From a virus, in IMG/VR virus record IMGVR_UViG_3300048929_000342, positions 1 to 21,384 of that record: 21,384 nt of DNA, one strand, 5' to 3'. A program made the position numbers and the translations under genes. Position 1 is the stretch's first letter. Each line of letters begins with the position of its first letter. Positions 11,830-19,372 of the stretch are shown piece after piece. The notes beneath the pieces are model-generated. The model was not told the DNA's origin. It saw nothing but the letters and a program-made list of their open reading frames with translations, and did no database searches.

Positions 11830-13125
11830 ATGCCCCATAAGATCAATCTTGTTCGCGTTCTCACGAGCGCCACAGGCAACTCGACTCCGATCACGCTCGG
11901 CGCGAAGTACTCGCAACTGTTTCTCCTACCGTCTGAAGCCGGCGCAATGGACGGTCGGACCTACTCGTACCTGATCGTCGACGGCAACAACTGGGAGCGC
12001 GGTCGCGGCGTTTACACTGCGTCCGGTACCACCTTGGCGCGGAACGTCACTCAGTCGTGGAATGGCTCCGTACTCGGAACAAGCCGAATCTCGCTATCCG
12101 GCACCGCGCAAGTCCGATTCGCCGAGCCTGCCGAAGATATGGATGGCGTCCGCGGAACTCGCGCGGTCACTGGAACGTCGGACACGCTGAACGATTCCGA
12201 TCTTGGCTATGTCGTCACCTACAGTAACGCGAGCGCGGTAGCCGTGTCGCTGGCACAGGCGTCGGTGTCGAACCTGTTCATGGATGGCTGGGCGGTCTGG
12301 GTTAAGAACAAGGGCGCTGGTGCCGTCACCATTACGCCAGCCACCAGCACGATCGATGGGGCTGCAACACTGGTGCTGGCGCAGAACCAGGGCGCGCTGA
12401 TCTGGTCGGACGGAACGAACTACCAGTCGTTCAAGCTCCGCGGCGATCTGGGGACGGCCGCGGTGCGCGCAGACACGGACTTCGTGCGAACGGATACGGC
12501 GCAGTCGCTGTCGACGTCTCAACAGTCGCAAGCCCGCTCAAATGCCGGTATTGATGTAACAACACTCTCCAAAACGGCAGGCTACACCGTAGTCGCTGCA
12601 GATTACGGTGCGCTGATCAAGTGCAGCGGAACTTTCACGCTGGCGCTCACTGCCGCGGCGACTCTCGGCGATAAATTCAAGGTGTTCGTGCGCAACACCG
12701 GCACAGGGTTGGTCACGCTCGATCCAAATGCTTCTGAGTTGGTGGATGGCGTCGCGACCGTCGGACTTTTACCCGGCACCGGCTGCTGGGTAATCTGCGA
12801 TGGTACTGGTTTTGTGACAATCGGTCGCGCGGTTGAGGCACAGAACCTGTCGACTACCGGCTATCTAAAGTTGGCTGGTGGACTGATCATGCAGTGGGGC
12901 ACGACGGGGGTCGGCGCACAGACAGTGACGTTCCCTGTAGCATTCCCGAATGCATGCCTCCGGATACTGGCCATGGTCGATATCGGAACTACAACCGCGT
13001 TCGTTGTCTCTCCAAACATCAGCACGCCATCGACCACCAGCTTCACGACCTCTCCGACGTATTCGACTGGCGGATCTCCGACGGCTGCTGGAAATTCAGT
13101 CTCTTGGATAGCATTGGGGAATTGA
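11830..13125 (+). CDS. Tail-fibre-like / receptor-binding protein
   Basis: 431 residues, GGAGAG just before ATG 11830. Residues 1-95 are a beta-rich N-terminal domain (ITLGAKYSQLFL, DGRTYSYLIVDGNNWERGRG, VYTASGTTLARNV) seen in fibre-like proteins of alphaproteobacterial phages. Residues 118-201 and 250-331 are two copies of one beta-domain (pattern ...W-VWVKNKGAGAVTI... and ...F-VFVRNTGTGLVTL..., each ending in a DGT motif), divided by a short linker. The C-terminal part (348-431: LAGGLIMQWGTTG ... VTFPVAFPNACLRIL ... SWIALGN) resembles the gp53-like tail-fibre C-terminal domain that binds the host surface. It lies inside the head gene block, where tail fibres are not usual; a head fibre or decoration role is the alternative. 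Confidence 0.8.
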   Translation: MPHKINLVRVLTSATGNSTPITLGAKYSQLFLLPSEAGAMDGRTYSYLIVDGNNWERGRGVYTASGTTLARNVTQSWNGSVLGTSRISLSGTAQVRFAEPAEDMDGVRGTRAVTGTSDTLNDSDLGYVVTYSNASAVAVSLAQASVSNLFMDGWAVWVKNKGAGAVTITPATSTIDGAATLVLAQNQGALIWSDGTNYQSFKLRGDLGTAAVRADTDFVRTDTAQSLSTSQQSQARSNAGIDVTTLSKTAGYTVVAADYGALIKCSGTFTLALTAAATLGDKFKVFVRNTGTGLVTLDPNASELVDGVATVGLLPGTGCWVICDGTGFVTIGRAVEAQNLSTTGYLKLAGGLIMQWGTTGVGAQTVTFPVAFPNACLRILAMVDIGTTTAFVVSPNISTPSTTSFTTSPTYSTGGSPTAAGNSVSWIALGN

Positions 13126-13126
13126 G

Positions 13127-13330
13127 ATGAAAACTCTCGCGACTTTCAACGATGACGGCTTCCCGACCGCATTCTACCGGGCGGACGTCAATGACCTCAC
13201 GGTCTGCCCGCCGGACGCAGTAACGATCACGAATGAACAGTGGCTGGAATTTATCAACAATCCAGGACGTCGAAAATTCGTCGGAGGCGATGTGGTGGAG
13301 TGTTTTCCGATCGTCGCCGCAGCAGTCTAA
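13127..13330 (+). CDS. Small fibre-partner protein (67 aa), tail-fibre-assembly-like
   Basis: 67 residues, ATG one base after the fibre stop, with GGGGA at 13116-13120. The C-terminal part TNEQWLEFINNPGRRKF then VGGDVVE follows the pattern of tail fibre assembly chaperones, where '-is-eqw--l-----R-i--g-vve' is typical. Position directly behind the fibre gene supports that. The protein is much shorter than classic Tfa proteins (about 190 aa), so it could be a chaperone core or a small virion protein. Called by pattern and location. Confidence 0.65.
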   Translation: MKTLATFNDDGFPTAFYRADVNDLTVCPPDAVTITNEQWLEFINNPGRRKFVGGDVVECFPIVAAAV

Positions 13331-13345
13331 CTCCACCAACCACAA

Positions 13346-13352
13346 AAGGAGG
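13346..13352 (+). promoter_or_regulatory. Perfect Shine-Dalgarno (AAGGAGG) before a 13-codon frame
   Basis: AAGGAGG lies eight bases before ATG 13361, the strongest ribosome binding site seen in the window, yet it serves a frame of only 13 codons. Confidence 0.7.
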
Positions 13353-13360
13353 AACTACAC

Positions 13361-13402
13361 ATGACCATCGCCCCGTTCGAAACCAAAATCGGCGACAAGT
13401 AA
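13361..13402 (+). CDS. 13-codon micro-ORF between the fibre and connector genes
   Basis: ATG 13361 to TAA 13402 codes MTIAPFETKIGDK. It has a perfect AAGGAGG site and stops seven bases before the connector ATG (13409), whose own AAGGA overlaps the stop. It may be a leader peptide that delivers ribosomes to the connector gene, a true micropeptide, or the stump of a longer gene after an old deletion. Too short for homology calls. Confidence 0.4.
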   Translation: MTIAPFETKIGDK

Positions 13403-13408
13403 GGAAGC

Positions 13409-13714
13409 ATGATGGCCGTTGATCTCAGCACCGCGAAGCAGCACCTGAACCTGACGACGTCGGATGACGATGTGCTGGTTATTCGGCTGCTTTTGGCCGC
13501 GCAAGATTGGTTGGAACGGCAACTTGGCTACAAGATTGATGAGCGATACCCGGACGACGCGCCGCCGGCGCTGGATCAGGCGGTCTACCTGATGACTGGC
13601 CACTATTATGCCAACCGCGAGGCGACGCTGGTTGGCGTGTCCGCCGCGACGCTGCCGTTTGGTCTGGATCACATCGTCAACGATTACCGAGATTGGTCGT
13701 GGTCCTGTGAGTGA
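13409..13714 (+). CDS. Head-tail connector (gp6-like)
   Basis: 101 residues with the layout of HK97 gp6-family adaptors: DLSTAKQHLNLTTSDDDVLVIRLLLAAQ at the N-terminus, WLERQLGYKIDE, then a helix (APPALDQAVYLMTGHYYANRE) and a PFGLDHIVNDYR end. These proteins ring the portal and continue the DNA channel into the neck. The ATG at 13409 has AAGGA at its ideal place; a second ATG follows directly at 13412. It overlaps the next gene at GTGAGTGA (13707-13714). Confidence 0.88.
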   Translation: MMAVDLSTAKQHLNLTTSDDDVLVIRLLLAAQDWLERQLGYKIDERYPDDAPPALDQAVYLMTGHYYANREATLVGVSAATLPFGLDHIVNDYRDWSWSCE

Positions 13715-14141
13715 CCCATCTGCCGCGGTCCAGATAGCGTTGCGCGCCCGCTTCATTGCGACCGCTGCTGTGACTGCCCTGGTTCCGGCAAACAGCATCC
13801 TCGACCACAACCAGCGTCCCGCACCAAGCCCATCCATCGTGCTCGGTGAGGACCAGGTGGTGGATGCAAAACTCACGATCAAACGCGATTACGTGCGGGT
13901 CTACAGCACAATCCACATCTGGAAAAAGGAACCTAGCTTGGCCGGTGTCAAAGCGATCAGCGACGCCATCCGGCGGTCAGTCGGTCGCGTGCGGGCGCTG
14001 GACCTCGCGGATCCTGACTATGCCGCCACCGATTGCCACGTTGAGTCATCCCGCTTCATGCGGGATCCCGATGGCGAGACCTCCCATGGCGTCATGGTGG
14101 TCAGCACCCTGGTTCAGCAGCGTTGGAGCGTGACGATATGA
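13707..14141 (+). CDS. Tail terminator / tail completion protein (DUF3168-like)
   Basis: 144 residues from GTG 13707, eight bases inside the preceding gene; no separate ribosome binding site, so coupled translation. The family layout is clear: SDPSAAVQIALRARF, VPANSILDHNQRP, PSIVLGEDQVVD, then STIHIWKKE and the helix VKAISDAIRRSVG, then a LVQQRWSVT strand. In siphophages these hexamers cap the tail tube and join it to the head. Its presence means that the element codes the tail side of the neck even though it lacks a tube protein. Confidence 0.85.
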   Translation: MSDPSAAVQIALRARFIATAAVTALVPANSILDHNQRPAPSPSIVLGEDQVVDAKLTIKRDYVRVYSTIHIWKKEPSLAGVKAISDAIRRSVGRVRALDLADPDYAATDCHVESSRFMRDPDGETSHGVMVVSTLVQQRWSVTI

Positions 14142-14461
14142 GGGCCGGCAGCATGGACCGCACGGTCGTTATCCAGCGTTCCACCACCACGATCGATCCC
14201 GCCGGCACACCTGTCGAGACCTGGTCAGTCGTCGCGACGCTGCGCGCGCAGATCATCAAAGCCTCGACGGAGGAATTCATCCGCGGCGCCGGCGCCGCCG
14301 ACGAGACCGCCGTGGTGTTTCGCGTCCATTGGCTGGACGGTGTCACCAATGCGGACCGCGTCATCTACCAGGGCGTCATCCACAATCTGAAAGAGACCCG
14401 CGAGATCGGCCGTCGTCAGGCGCTGGAACTGCGCACGCTCTCGACCGGGGTAGCGCCATGA
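14138..14461 (+). CDS. Head-closure protein (SPP1 gp16 / head-tail adaptor family)
   Basis: 107 residues starting at ATG 14138 in an ATGA overlap with the preceding stop, with GGAG at 14125-14128. Family pattern: MDRTVVIQRSTTTIDPAG, TWSVVATLRAQIIK, a STEEFIRGAGAADE segment, then FRVHWLDGVTNADRVIY, HNLKETREIGRRQALEL. It seals the portal-connector complex after packaging. Start at 14153 (MDRTVV) is possible, but the overlap and ribosome site favour 14138. Confidence 0.88.
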   Translation: MRAGSMDRTVVIQRSTTTIDPAGTPVETWSVVATLRAQIIKASTEEFIRGAGAADETAVVFRVHWLDGVTNADRVIYQGVIHNLKETREIGRRQALELRTLSTGVAP

Positions 14462-14844
14462 AGGGTGACAAGCCCGCTATAGTGACCGACAAGAAGGCCG
14501 TCTCCACCGTGCCAAAGGTGCCGTCCTGGCTGTCTCCCGACGCCAAAAAGGAGTGGCGCCGCGTCATGCCAGCGCTGGTCGAGCGGCGCATCCTGACCGA
14601 GGCGGACCTCGGCTCGCTCGAACACTACTGCGTGGCGTGCGGCCGCATCCGCGAGATTGAGCGTCTGATCCAGGCCGCCGGCGCCGCGATCGATCCCGCC
14701 ACGTTCCGCATGCAGGACAAGGCGATGCAGACGGCGCGCCAGCTTGCCGCCGAGCTTGGCCTCACACCGGTCAGCCGGTCCCGCCCGTCTATCCGCGACG
14801 ACGGCAACGAAGATGAAGATGACAACCCGCTCAACGTATCCTGA
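14458..14844 (+). CDS. terS: Terminase small subunit, P27 family
   Basis: 128 residues starting in an ATGA overlap. P27-type signatures: VPSWLSPDAKKEWRRVMP, LTEADLGSLEHYC, ARK/ACGRIREIERLI, then MQDKAMQTARQLAAELGLTPVSRSR and an acidic tail (DDGNEDEDD). It recognises the packaging site and delivers DNA to TerL. The gene lies after the neck genes, while in most siphophages it comes before the portal. It overlaps TerL by 32 bases in another frame. Confidence 0.9.
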   Translation: MKGDKPAIVTDKKAVSTVPKVPSWLSPDAKKEWRRVMPALVERRILTEADLGSLEHYCVACGRIREIERLIQAAGAAIDPATFRMQDKAMQTARQLAAELGLTPVSRSRPSIRDDGNEDEDDNPLNVS

Positions 14845-16426
14845 CTGGCTATTCGATGGCTCAGAGATCGCCGATCCCTTCGGATATGGCGAGCGTGCGG
14901 TACGTTTCCTGCGCGCGCTGAAGCACCCCAAGAGCACGCTGCCGAAGCGGGCCTTTCAGCTTGATCCGTGGCAAGAGCGGATCGTGCGCCGGATCTACGG
15001 ACCGCGCCACCCGGACGGTACCCGCATCGTGAAAACGGTCCTGCTGCTGCTTCCGCGCGGGAACCGCAAGACGTCGTTCGCCGCGGCGCTGAATCTGCTT
15101 CACACGATAGGACCGGAGCGCGGGCCGCGCGGCGAGGCCGTGTTCGCAGCGTCCGACCGGGCACAGGCGGGCCTCGGCTTTGCCGAAGCCGCCAGCATCA
15201 TTCGCGAGGACAAGCGCCTCGTCAGCGCCACCCGCATCTATGACGCGCACAACTCTGTGAAAAAGATCGTCCTGAAAAAGGGCGGTTCATTTCTGGAAGC
15301 GATCAGCGGCGACGGTGCGCCAGCGCACGGCCGGACGATCGCCATGGCCCTGGTCGACGAGTTGCATGTTTTCCGGAACGCCGAACTCTGGAAGGCGATC
15401 AAGTCCTCGCTGCCCAAGACCCAAGGCTCGCTTCTGATCGTGGCGACCACCGCCGGCCGCGGTCAGGAGAACATTGCGTTCGAGATCGTCGACTATGCGC
15501 GCAAGGTCGCCCGCGGCGAGATCGACGATCCGTCCATGCTGCCGATCCTGTTCGAGACGCCGGCGGATGCCGACTGGAAGGACGATGCGCTGCTGTACCG
15601 CGCAAATCCCGGCCTGGCGCTTGGGTATCAGGACATCGCCGGGCTGCGCCAACTACGTAAAGAAGGCGAGTCGAGCATCACCGCACGGGAGACCTTTCGC
15701 CAGCTTCACCTGAATGTCTGGCTCGACCACTCGGAGACGCCTTTCGTGGAGATGGACATATACGACAGGGGCAACCGTCCGCTGCCGCCGGACATCGATG
15801 GCCTGCCATGCTGGATCGGCGTCGACATGTCGACGACCACCGATTTGACCGCGGTTGTTGCGTGCGTGCGAAAGGACGACGACTACCTGATCCTGCCGTA
15901 TTTCTTCTGCCCGGCTGACAACCTCCGCGCACGATCGGAGCGTGATGGCGTTCCCTATGTTGCTTGGGCCGAGCAGGGCTTCATCACGCCGACCGCCGGC
16001 AACGTGATCGACTACCGCGCTGTCGAGGACTGCATCCGCGGCCTTTGTGAGCGCTTCGACGTCCGCGAGATCAATTTCGATAAGGCTTTCGCCAGCCCGG
16101 TCATGATCCCGCTGACCGAGGATGGGCTGCCGACGGCTACCATGTCCCAAGGTTGGCAGATCCAATCGCCGGCGCTGCGCGATCTGGAGCGGACGATCGT
16201 CGAGGGACGCTTCGTTCACGCGGGCCACCCGGTGCTCCGCTGGAACTTCAGCAACGTGGCGATCCACCAATGGGGGAATGACAACCGCGCAATGCGTAAG
16301 GGCAAGAGCACGGACCGCATCGATGGCGCCGTTGCCAGTTGGATGGCCGTCTCCCGAGCCGCTGGAGGCGGAGCGCGATCGATGTACGACCGCGAGGATT
16401 GGACCGAGGAGATGGGGTACTTCTGA
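14813..16426 (+). CDS. terL: Terminase large subunit (ATPase and nuclease)
   Basis: 537 residues from ATG 14813 (or 535 from ATG 14819). An upstream in-frame ATG at 14744 would lie deep in terS and is not needed. N-terminal ATPase: Walker A variant LLPRGNRKTS (79-88), Walker B ALVDE (Asp182, Glu183), coupling motif near IVATTAG (209-215). C-terminal RNase-H-like nuclease: GVDMS with Asp338, and IDGAVASW with Asp504 near the end. With P27 TerS and an HNH nuclease in the same element it probably cuts at cos ends. The TGATG overlap with the next gene ties it to gp10. An element-coded TerS/TerL pair means packaging is self-directed. Confidence 0.95.
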   Translation: MKMTTRSTYPDWLFDGSEIADPFGYGERAVRFLRALKHPKSTLPKRAFQLDPWQERIVRRIYGPRHPDGTRIVKTVLLLLPRGNRKTSFAAALNLLHTIGPERGPRGEAVFAASDRAQAGLGFAEAASIIREDKRLVSATRIYDAHNSVKKIVLKKGGSFLEAISGDGAPAHGRTIAMALVDELHVFRNAELWKAIKSSLPKTQGSLLIVATTAGRGQENIAFEIVDYARKVARGEIDDPSMLPILFETPADADWKDDALLYRANPGLALGYQDIAGLRQLRKEGESSITARETFRQLHLNVWLDHSETPFVEMDIYDRGNRPLPPDIDGLPCWIGVDMSTTTDLTAVVACVRKDDDYLILPYFFCPADNLRARSERDGVPYVAWAEQGFITPTAGNVIDYRAVEDCIRGLCERFDVREINFDKAFASPVMIPLTEDGLPTATMSQGWQIQSPALRDLERTIVEGRFVHAGHPVLRWNFSNVAIHQWGNDNRAMRKGKSTDRIDGAVASWMAVSRAAGGGARSMYDREDWTEEMGYF

Positions 16427-16821
16427 TGGCTGACGATCTGGACCGATACCTCGCGGCGTTGCCTGACAAGATCCGTCGCGAAGTGGGCGGCGTGGTCCGT
16501 GACCAAGCCCAAATGCTCTCCGATGCCCAGCGCGATGCGTTGCGCGGGCTGGAGCAAGCGCCTGCTGACAGCGGCGACCTGGAAGCGTCCTGCACCGTTG
16601 TCCGGGGCACCGACGATCTCGAATGGATTGTGCAGGCAGGCGGCGACGAGACCACTGGTGACGTCCGCACCGGCAGCGGTGTCGATTTTGACTACGGCGA
16701 GGCTTTCGAGTTCGGCACCAGCCGGCAGCAAGCGCGCCCGTTCTTTTGGCCAACCTATCGTGAGAAGCGCGACGGGATCCGGCAAGCAATCGCTTCAGCG
16801 GTGGAAAAGGTAATCAAATGA
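16426..16821 (+). CDS. HK97 gp10-family neck/tail component
   Basis: 131 residues, start overlapping the TerL stop (TGATG). Family pattern: DLDRYLAALPDKIRREVGGVV with a long helix, LEASCTVV, then DFDYGEAFEFGTSRQQARPF and the closing FWPTYREKRDGIRQAI helix. HK97 gp10-like proteins are part of the tail-proximal neck. Directly linked to terminase here, which is not the usual neighbour. Confidence 0.88.
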   Translation: MADDLDRYLAALPDKIRREVGGVVRDQAQMLSDAQRDALRGLEQAPADSGDLEASCTVVRGTDDLEWIVQAGGDETTGDVRTGSGVDFDYGEAFEFGTSRQQARPFFWPTYREKRDGIRQAIASAVEKVIK

Positions 16822-17198
16822 ATCAATGCGCGCGCGAAGTGACATGGGCTGGCGGCGTCCATGTTTTCAATCTGAACGAACCGCGAGTCCTGAAGGTGCT
16901 CAACGGGGCGCCGGATGCGTTGAAGATGCTCCGCACCCGCACGGGTGTGTTCACGCTGGAGCCGCTACGTGGCCAGTTCGGCGACACGCCGGCTGCGTGC
17001 TTACGACGCTTTGAGGAAGGGGTCTATTCGCTGCCAGACGTCGAGCGGGTGATCCTCTACGGCCTGTGGGGCGGCGGCATGAAATTCAGTGACGCGGATG
17101 CGCTCGTCGAGGAATTCGTACGCAACCAGCCCGTTCACCAGAATGCTGTGATCGCTTATGGCGTCGTGGCCGACCTGTTCGTAGGAGTCACCAATTGA
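16818..17198 (+). CDS. Tail assembly chaperone, GTA-gp10-like
   Basis: 126 residues, ATGA overlap with gp10. It resembles the tail-assembly-chaperone family seen in gene transfer agents (gp10-like): 'FNLNEPRVLKVLN', a RTGVFTLEPLRGQFGD stretch, SLPDVERVILYGLWGGGMKFSDADALVEEF. Such chaperones keep the tape measure in solution while tube subunits gather. It precedes the tape measure gene with the typical tight overlap, but the tube gene that normally comes just before is absent. Confidence 0.75.
   Translation: MNQCAREVTWAGGVHVFNLNEPRVLKVLNGAPDALKMLRTRTGVFTLEPLRGQFGDTPAACLRRFEEGVYSLPDVERVILYGLWGGGMKFSDADALVEEFVRNQPVHQNAVIAYGVVADLFVGVTN
17183..17187 (+). promoter_or_regulatory. Ribosome binding site deciding the TTG start of the tape measure gene
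   Basis: AGGAG lies seven bases before TTG 17195, which overlaps the preceding stop (TTGA). This supports TTG as the true start. Confidence 0.7.
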
Positions 17199-19372
17199 GC
17201 GTCCCAGCACTCAACATCCCGATCCGAGCCGACGTCAGCAAATTCAAGCAGGACATGGAGTCGACCAGTTCGATCGCCGGGCACGCCGTTCGTGGCATCA
17301 CGGCGCAGGTCATCAAGATGAACGCCGGCTGGCTGGCGACGCAAGGCGCAGCCGGCGGCGCTGCCCTGGCATTTGGCAGCGTCCTCGGCGTCCTCGGTCC
17401 CATTGCCGCAGGCGTGGCTGTGGTCACCAACACCTTCAAGCTCATGGCGTACGCGACCGAGCTTGCCAAGAAACAGATCGAAGAATTCAACGACGTTGCT
17501 GACAAAGCCGCCGGCACGGGCGTCTCGACGGATTTCTTCCAGCGGTTCACCAAGACGGCGCCCGCCGCCGCGCTTTCGCTCGACCAAGTGACCGCCGCGC
17601 TGAAGCGGTTCAACGAGGCGTCTACCGACAAGCTCGGCGGAAGCGACTTGCAGCAGCGGCTCGACGCCCTGACCAAGGCTGGCAATTTCGCCGGCAACAG
17701 CGGGACCGCTGAACTCGGCGCGTCCAACAACACCGAGGAGAAGCTGCGCGCCACGGCAAAGTTGATCAGCGAGGCCCTGGACAAGGGCGAACGGCTGGCT
17801 GCTCTTGATATTGCGGGCAAGGCGTTCGGCGCGCCTGTCGCCGAGGCGTTGCAGAAGAACAGCGGCTATCTCGACGACATGCTGAAGCGCGCCGATGCGC
17901 TGAACAAGTCGCAGATCATCTCTCCCGAGGACGTCGGCCGCGCGATCGAACTCAAGGAGCGGATGGACGCCGCACAGCAGACGCTGTCCGAGAAGTGGAA
18001 GCCGGTCCAGGACGACCTCGCGAAGCTCGGCATGAACTACCACCAGAGCTGGGTGGAGATCACGGAGGACCTCGCCGCGGCCGTTGGCTATGCCACCCAG
18101 CTCTATTCGGCGCTCAACAAGGTGCCGGACTGGTTTGCCAAACGGATTGGCGGAGCATCTGTGTGGCAGTCGATCACGGATGCCACGACCACGCCGGCGA
18201 GCCGGGCAGCATCCGAGATGTCGCTTGGCATTTCCAGCGATCCTGTCGATATCGCGTCCGTCGATTCCAATGCCAAGCTTCGCGCTGCGCTTCAAAACCA
18301 TGGCAACGTCACGCGAGGGATGCAGCAGGCGACCGATATCCAGTCGGCGGTGCGGGGCGACACGTCCAAGAACCCGACCGAAGCCAAAGCGGAAACGGCC
18401 GACCAGTTCGACCGAGCGACTGAGGCGGTGCAGAAGCACACCGCCCGAACGGAGGCTGACACCAAGGCCGTCGGTCTCGGCGCCGGCGCGCTCGGCGAAC
18501 TGCGCACCGAGGCACAGTTGTTAACCGCCGCGCAACAGGCCGGCCTGCCCATGACGCAGGCGCTGGCTGACAAAATCCAGGATCTAGCCCAAGACGCCGG
18601 CGACGCCGCGACGGCTTTGGAAAGGGCCAAGGTCGCCAGCGAGATCAGATTTGACCGCGGTAGTGCCTTCCTCACATCGGAGGATCTGCAGATCGCGCAA
18701 CGGCTCAAGGGCATCTACGGCGACGACATTCCGGCAGCCCTCGCCAGCAGCGAAGCCGCGGCGATGCGGTTCACCAACAGCCTGCGGTCCATGTCCGACT
18801 TGGGTCAGCAGATCAACCAAGGCATGTTTGTCGAGTTTGGGCAGAACATCCGAAACGGCGCCAGCGCCTTCGACGCGCTGAAGCAAGCCGGCAGCAGCGC
18901 GCTCGGCAAGATCGCCGACAAGCTGGCTTCGATGGCGGCGGACAACCTCTGGAAGTCGGCATTCGGCGGCTCCAGCGGCGGCGGCCTGATGTCGCTTTTG
19001 GGTCTGGGCGGCTCCAGTGGCGCGGAGCTTCCCGGCTTCGGCACCGCCAGCTTTGTCGGTCCGCTTCCTGGCAATGCGACCGGGACGGACAACTGGCGGG
19101 GCGGTCTGACCCGCGTCAACGAACAGGGCGGCGAGATCATGAACCTGCCGGGCGGCACTCAGATCATCCCGCACGATATCTCCATGGCTATGGCGAAGGG
19201 TGGATCTGGAGGCGGCAGCGTCACGGCACCGGTCACAATCACAATCGATGCCACCGGTGCGGATCCCGCCGGCTTAGCGAGGGTTCAGCAGCAGTTGGCG
19301 ACCCTGAAGGCGGAACTGCCCGCACGGGTCGTGGCAGCGGTCACGACCGCCAAGAAGCAGCGCCAGCTATGA
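17195..19372 (+). CDS. Tail tape measure protein
   Basis: 725 residues from TTG 17195. The N-terminus (LNIPIRADVSKFKQDMEST) is typical of tape measures, followed by a hydrophobic stretch (51-79: AAGGAALAFGSVLGVLGPIA), long Ala/Lys-rich helical regions, and the C-terminal tape measure signature GGLTRVNEQGGEIMNLPGG (636-654) with TQIIPHD. The length sets the tube length; at the usual 0.15 nm per residue this predicts a tail near 110 nm. No peptidase or lytic domain was seen. It overlaps genes on both sides (TTGA, ATGA), so there is no sign of a deletion at its borders. Confidence 0.9.
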   Translation: MSVPALNIPIRADVSKFKQDMESTSSIAGHAVRGITAQVIKMNAGWLATQGAAGGAALAFGSVLGVLGPIAAGVAVVTNTFKLMAYATELAKKQIEEFNDVADKAAGTGVSTDFFQRFTKTAPAAALSLDQVTAALKRFNEASTDKLGGSDLQQRLDALTKAGNFAGNSGTAELGASNNTEEKLRATAKLISEALDKGERLAALDIAGKAFGAPVAEALQKNSGYLDDMLKRADALNKSQIISPEDVGRAIELKERMDAAQQTLSEKWKPVQDDLAKLGMNYHQSWVEITEDLAAAVGYATQLYSALNKVPDWFAKRIGGASVWQSITDATTTPASRAASEMSLGISSDPVDIASVDSNAKLRAALQNHGNVTRGMQQATDIQSAVRGDTSKNPTEAKAETADQFDRATEAVQKHTARTEADTKAVGLGAGALGELRTEAQLLTAAQQAGLPMTQALADKIQDLAQDAGDAATALERAKVASEIRFDRGSAFLTSEDLQIAQRLKGIYGDDIPAALASSEAAAMRFTNSLRSMSDLGQQINQGMFVEFGQNIRNGASAFDALKQAGSSALGKIADKLASMAADNLWKSAFGGSSGGGLMSLLGLGGSSGAELPGFGTASFVGPLPGNATGTDNWRGGLTRVNEQGGEIMNLPGGTQIIPHDISMAMAKGGSGGGSVTAPVTITIDATGADPAGLARVQQQLATLKAELPARVVAAVTTAKKQRQL

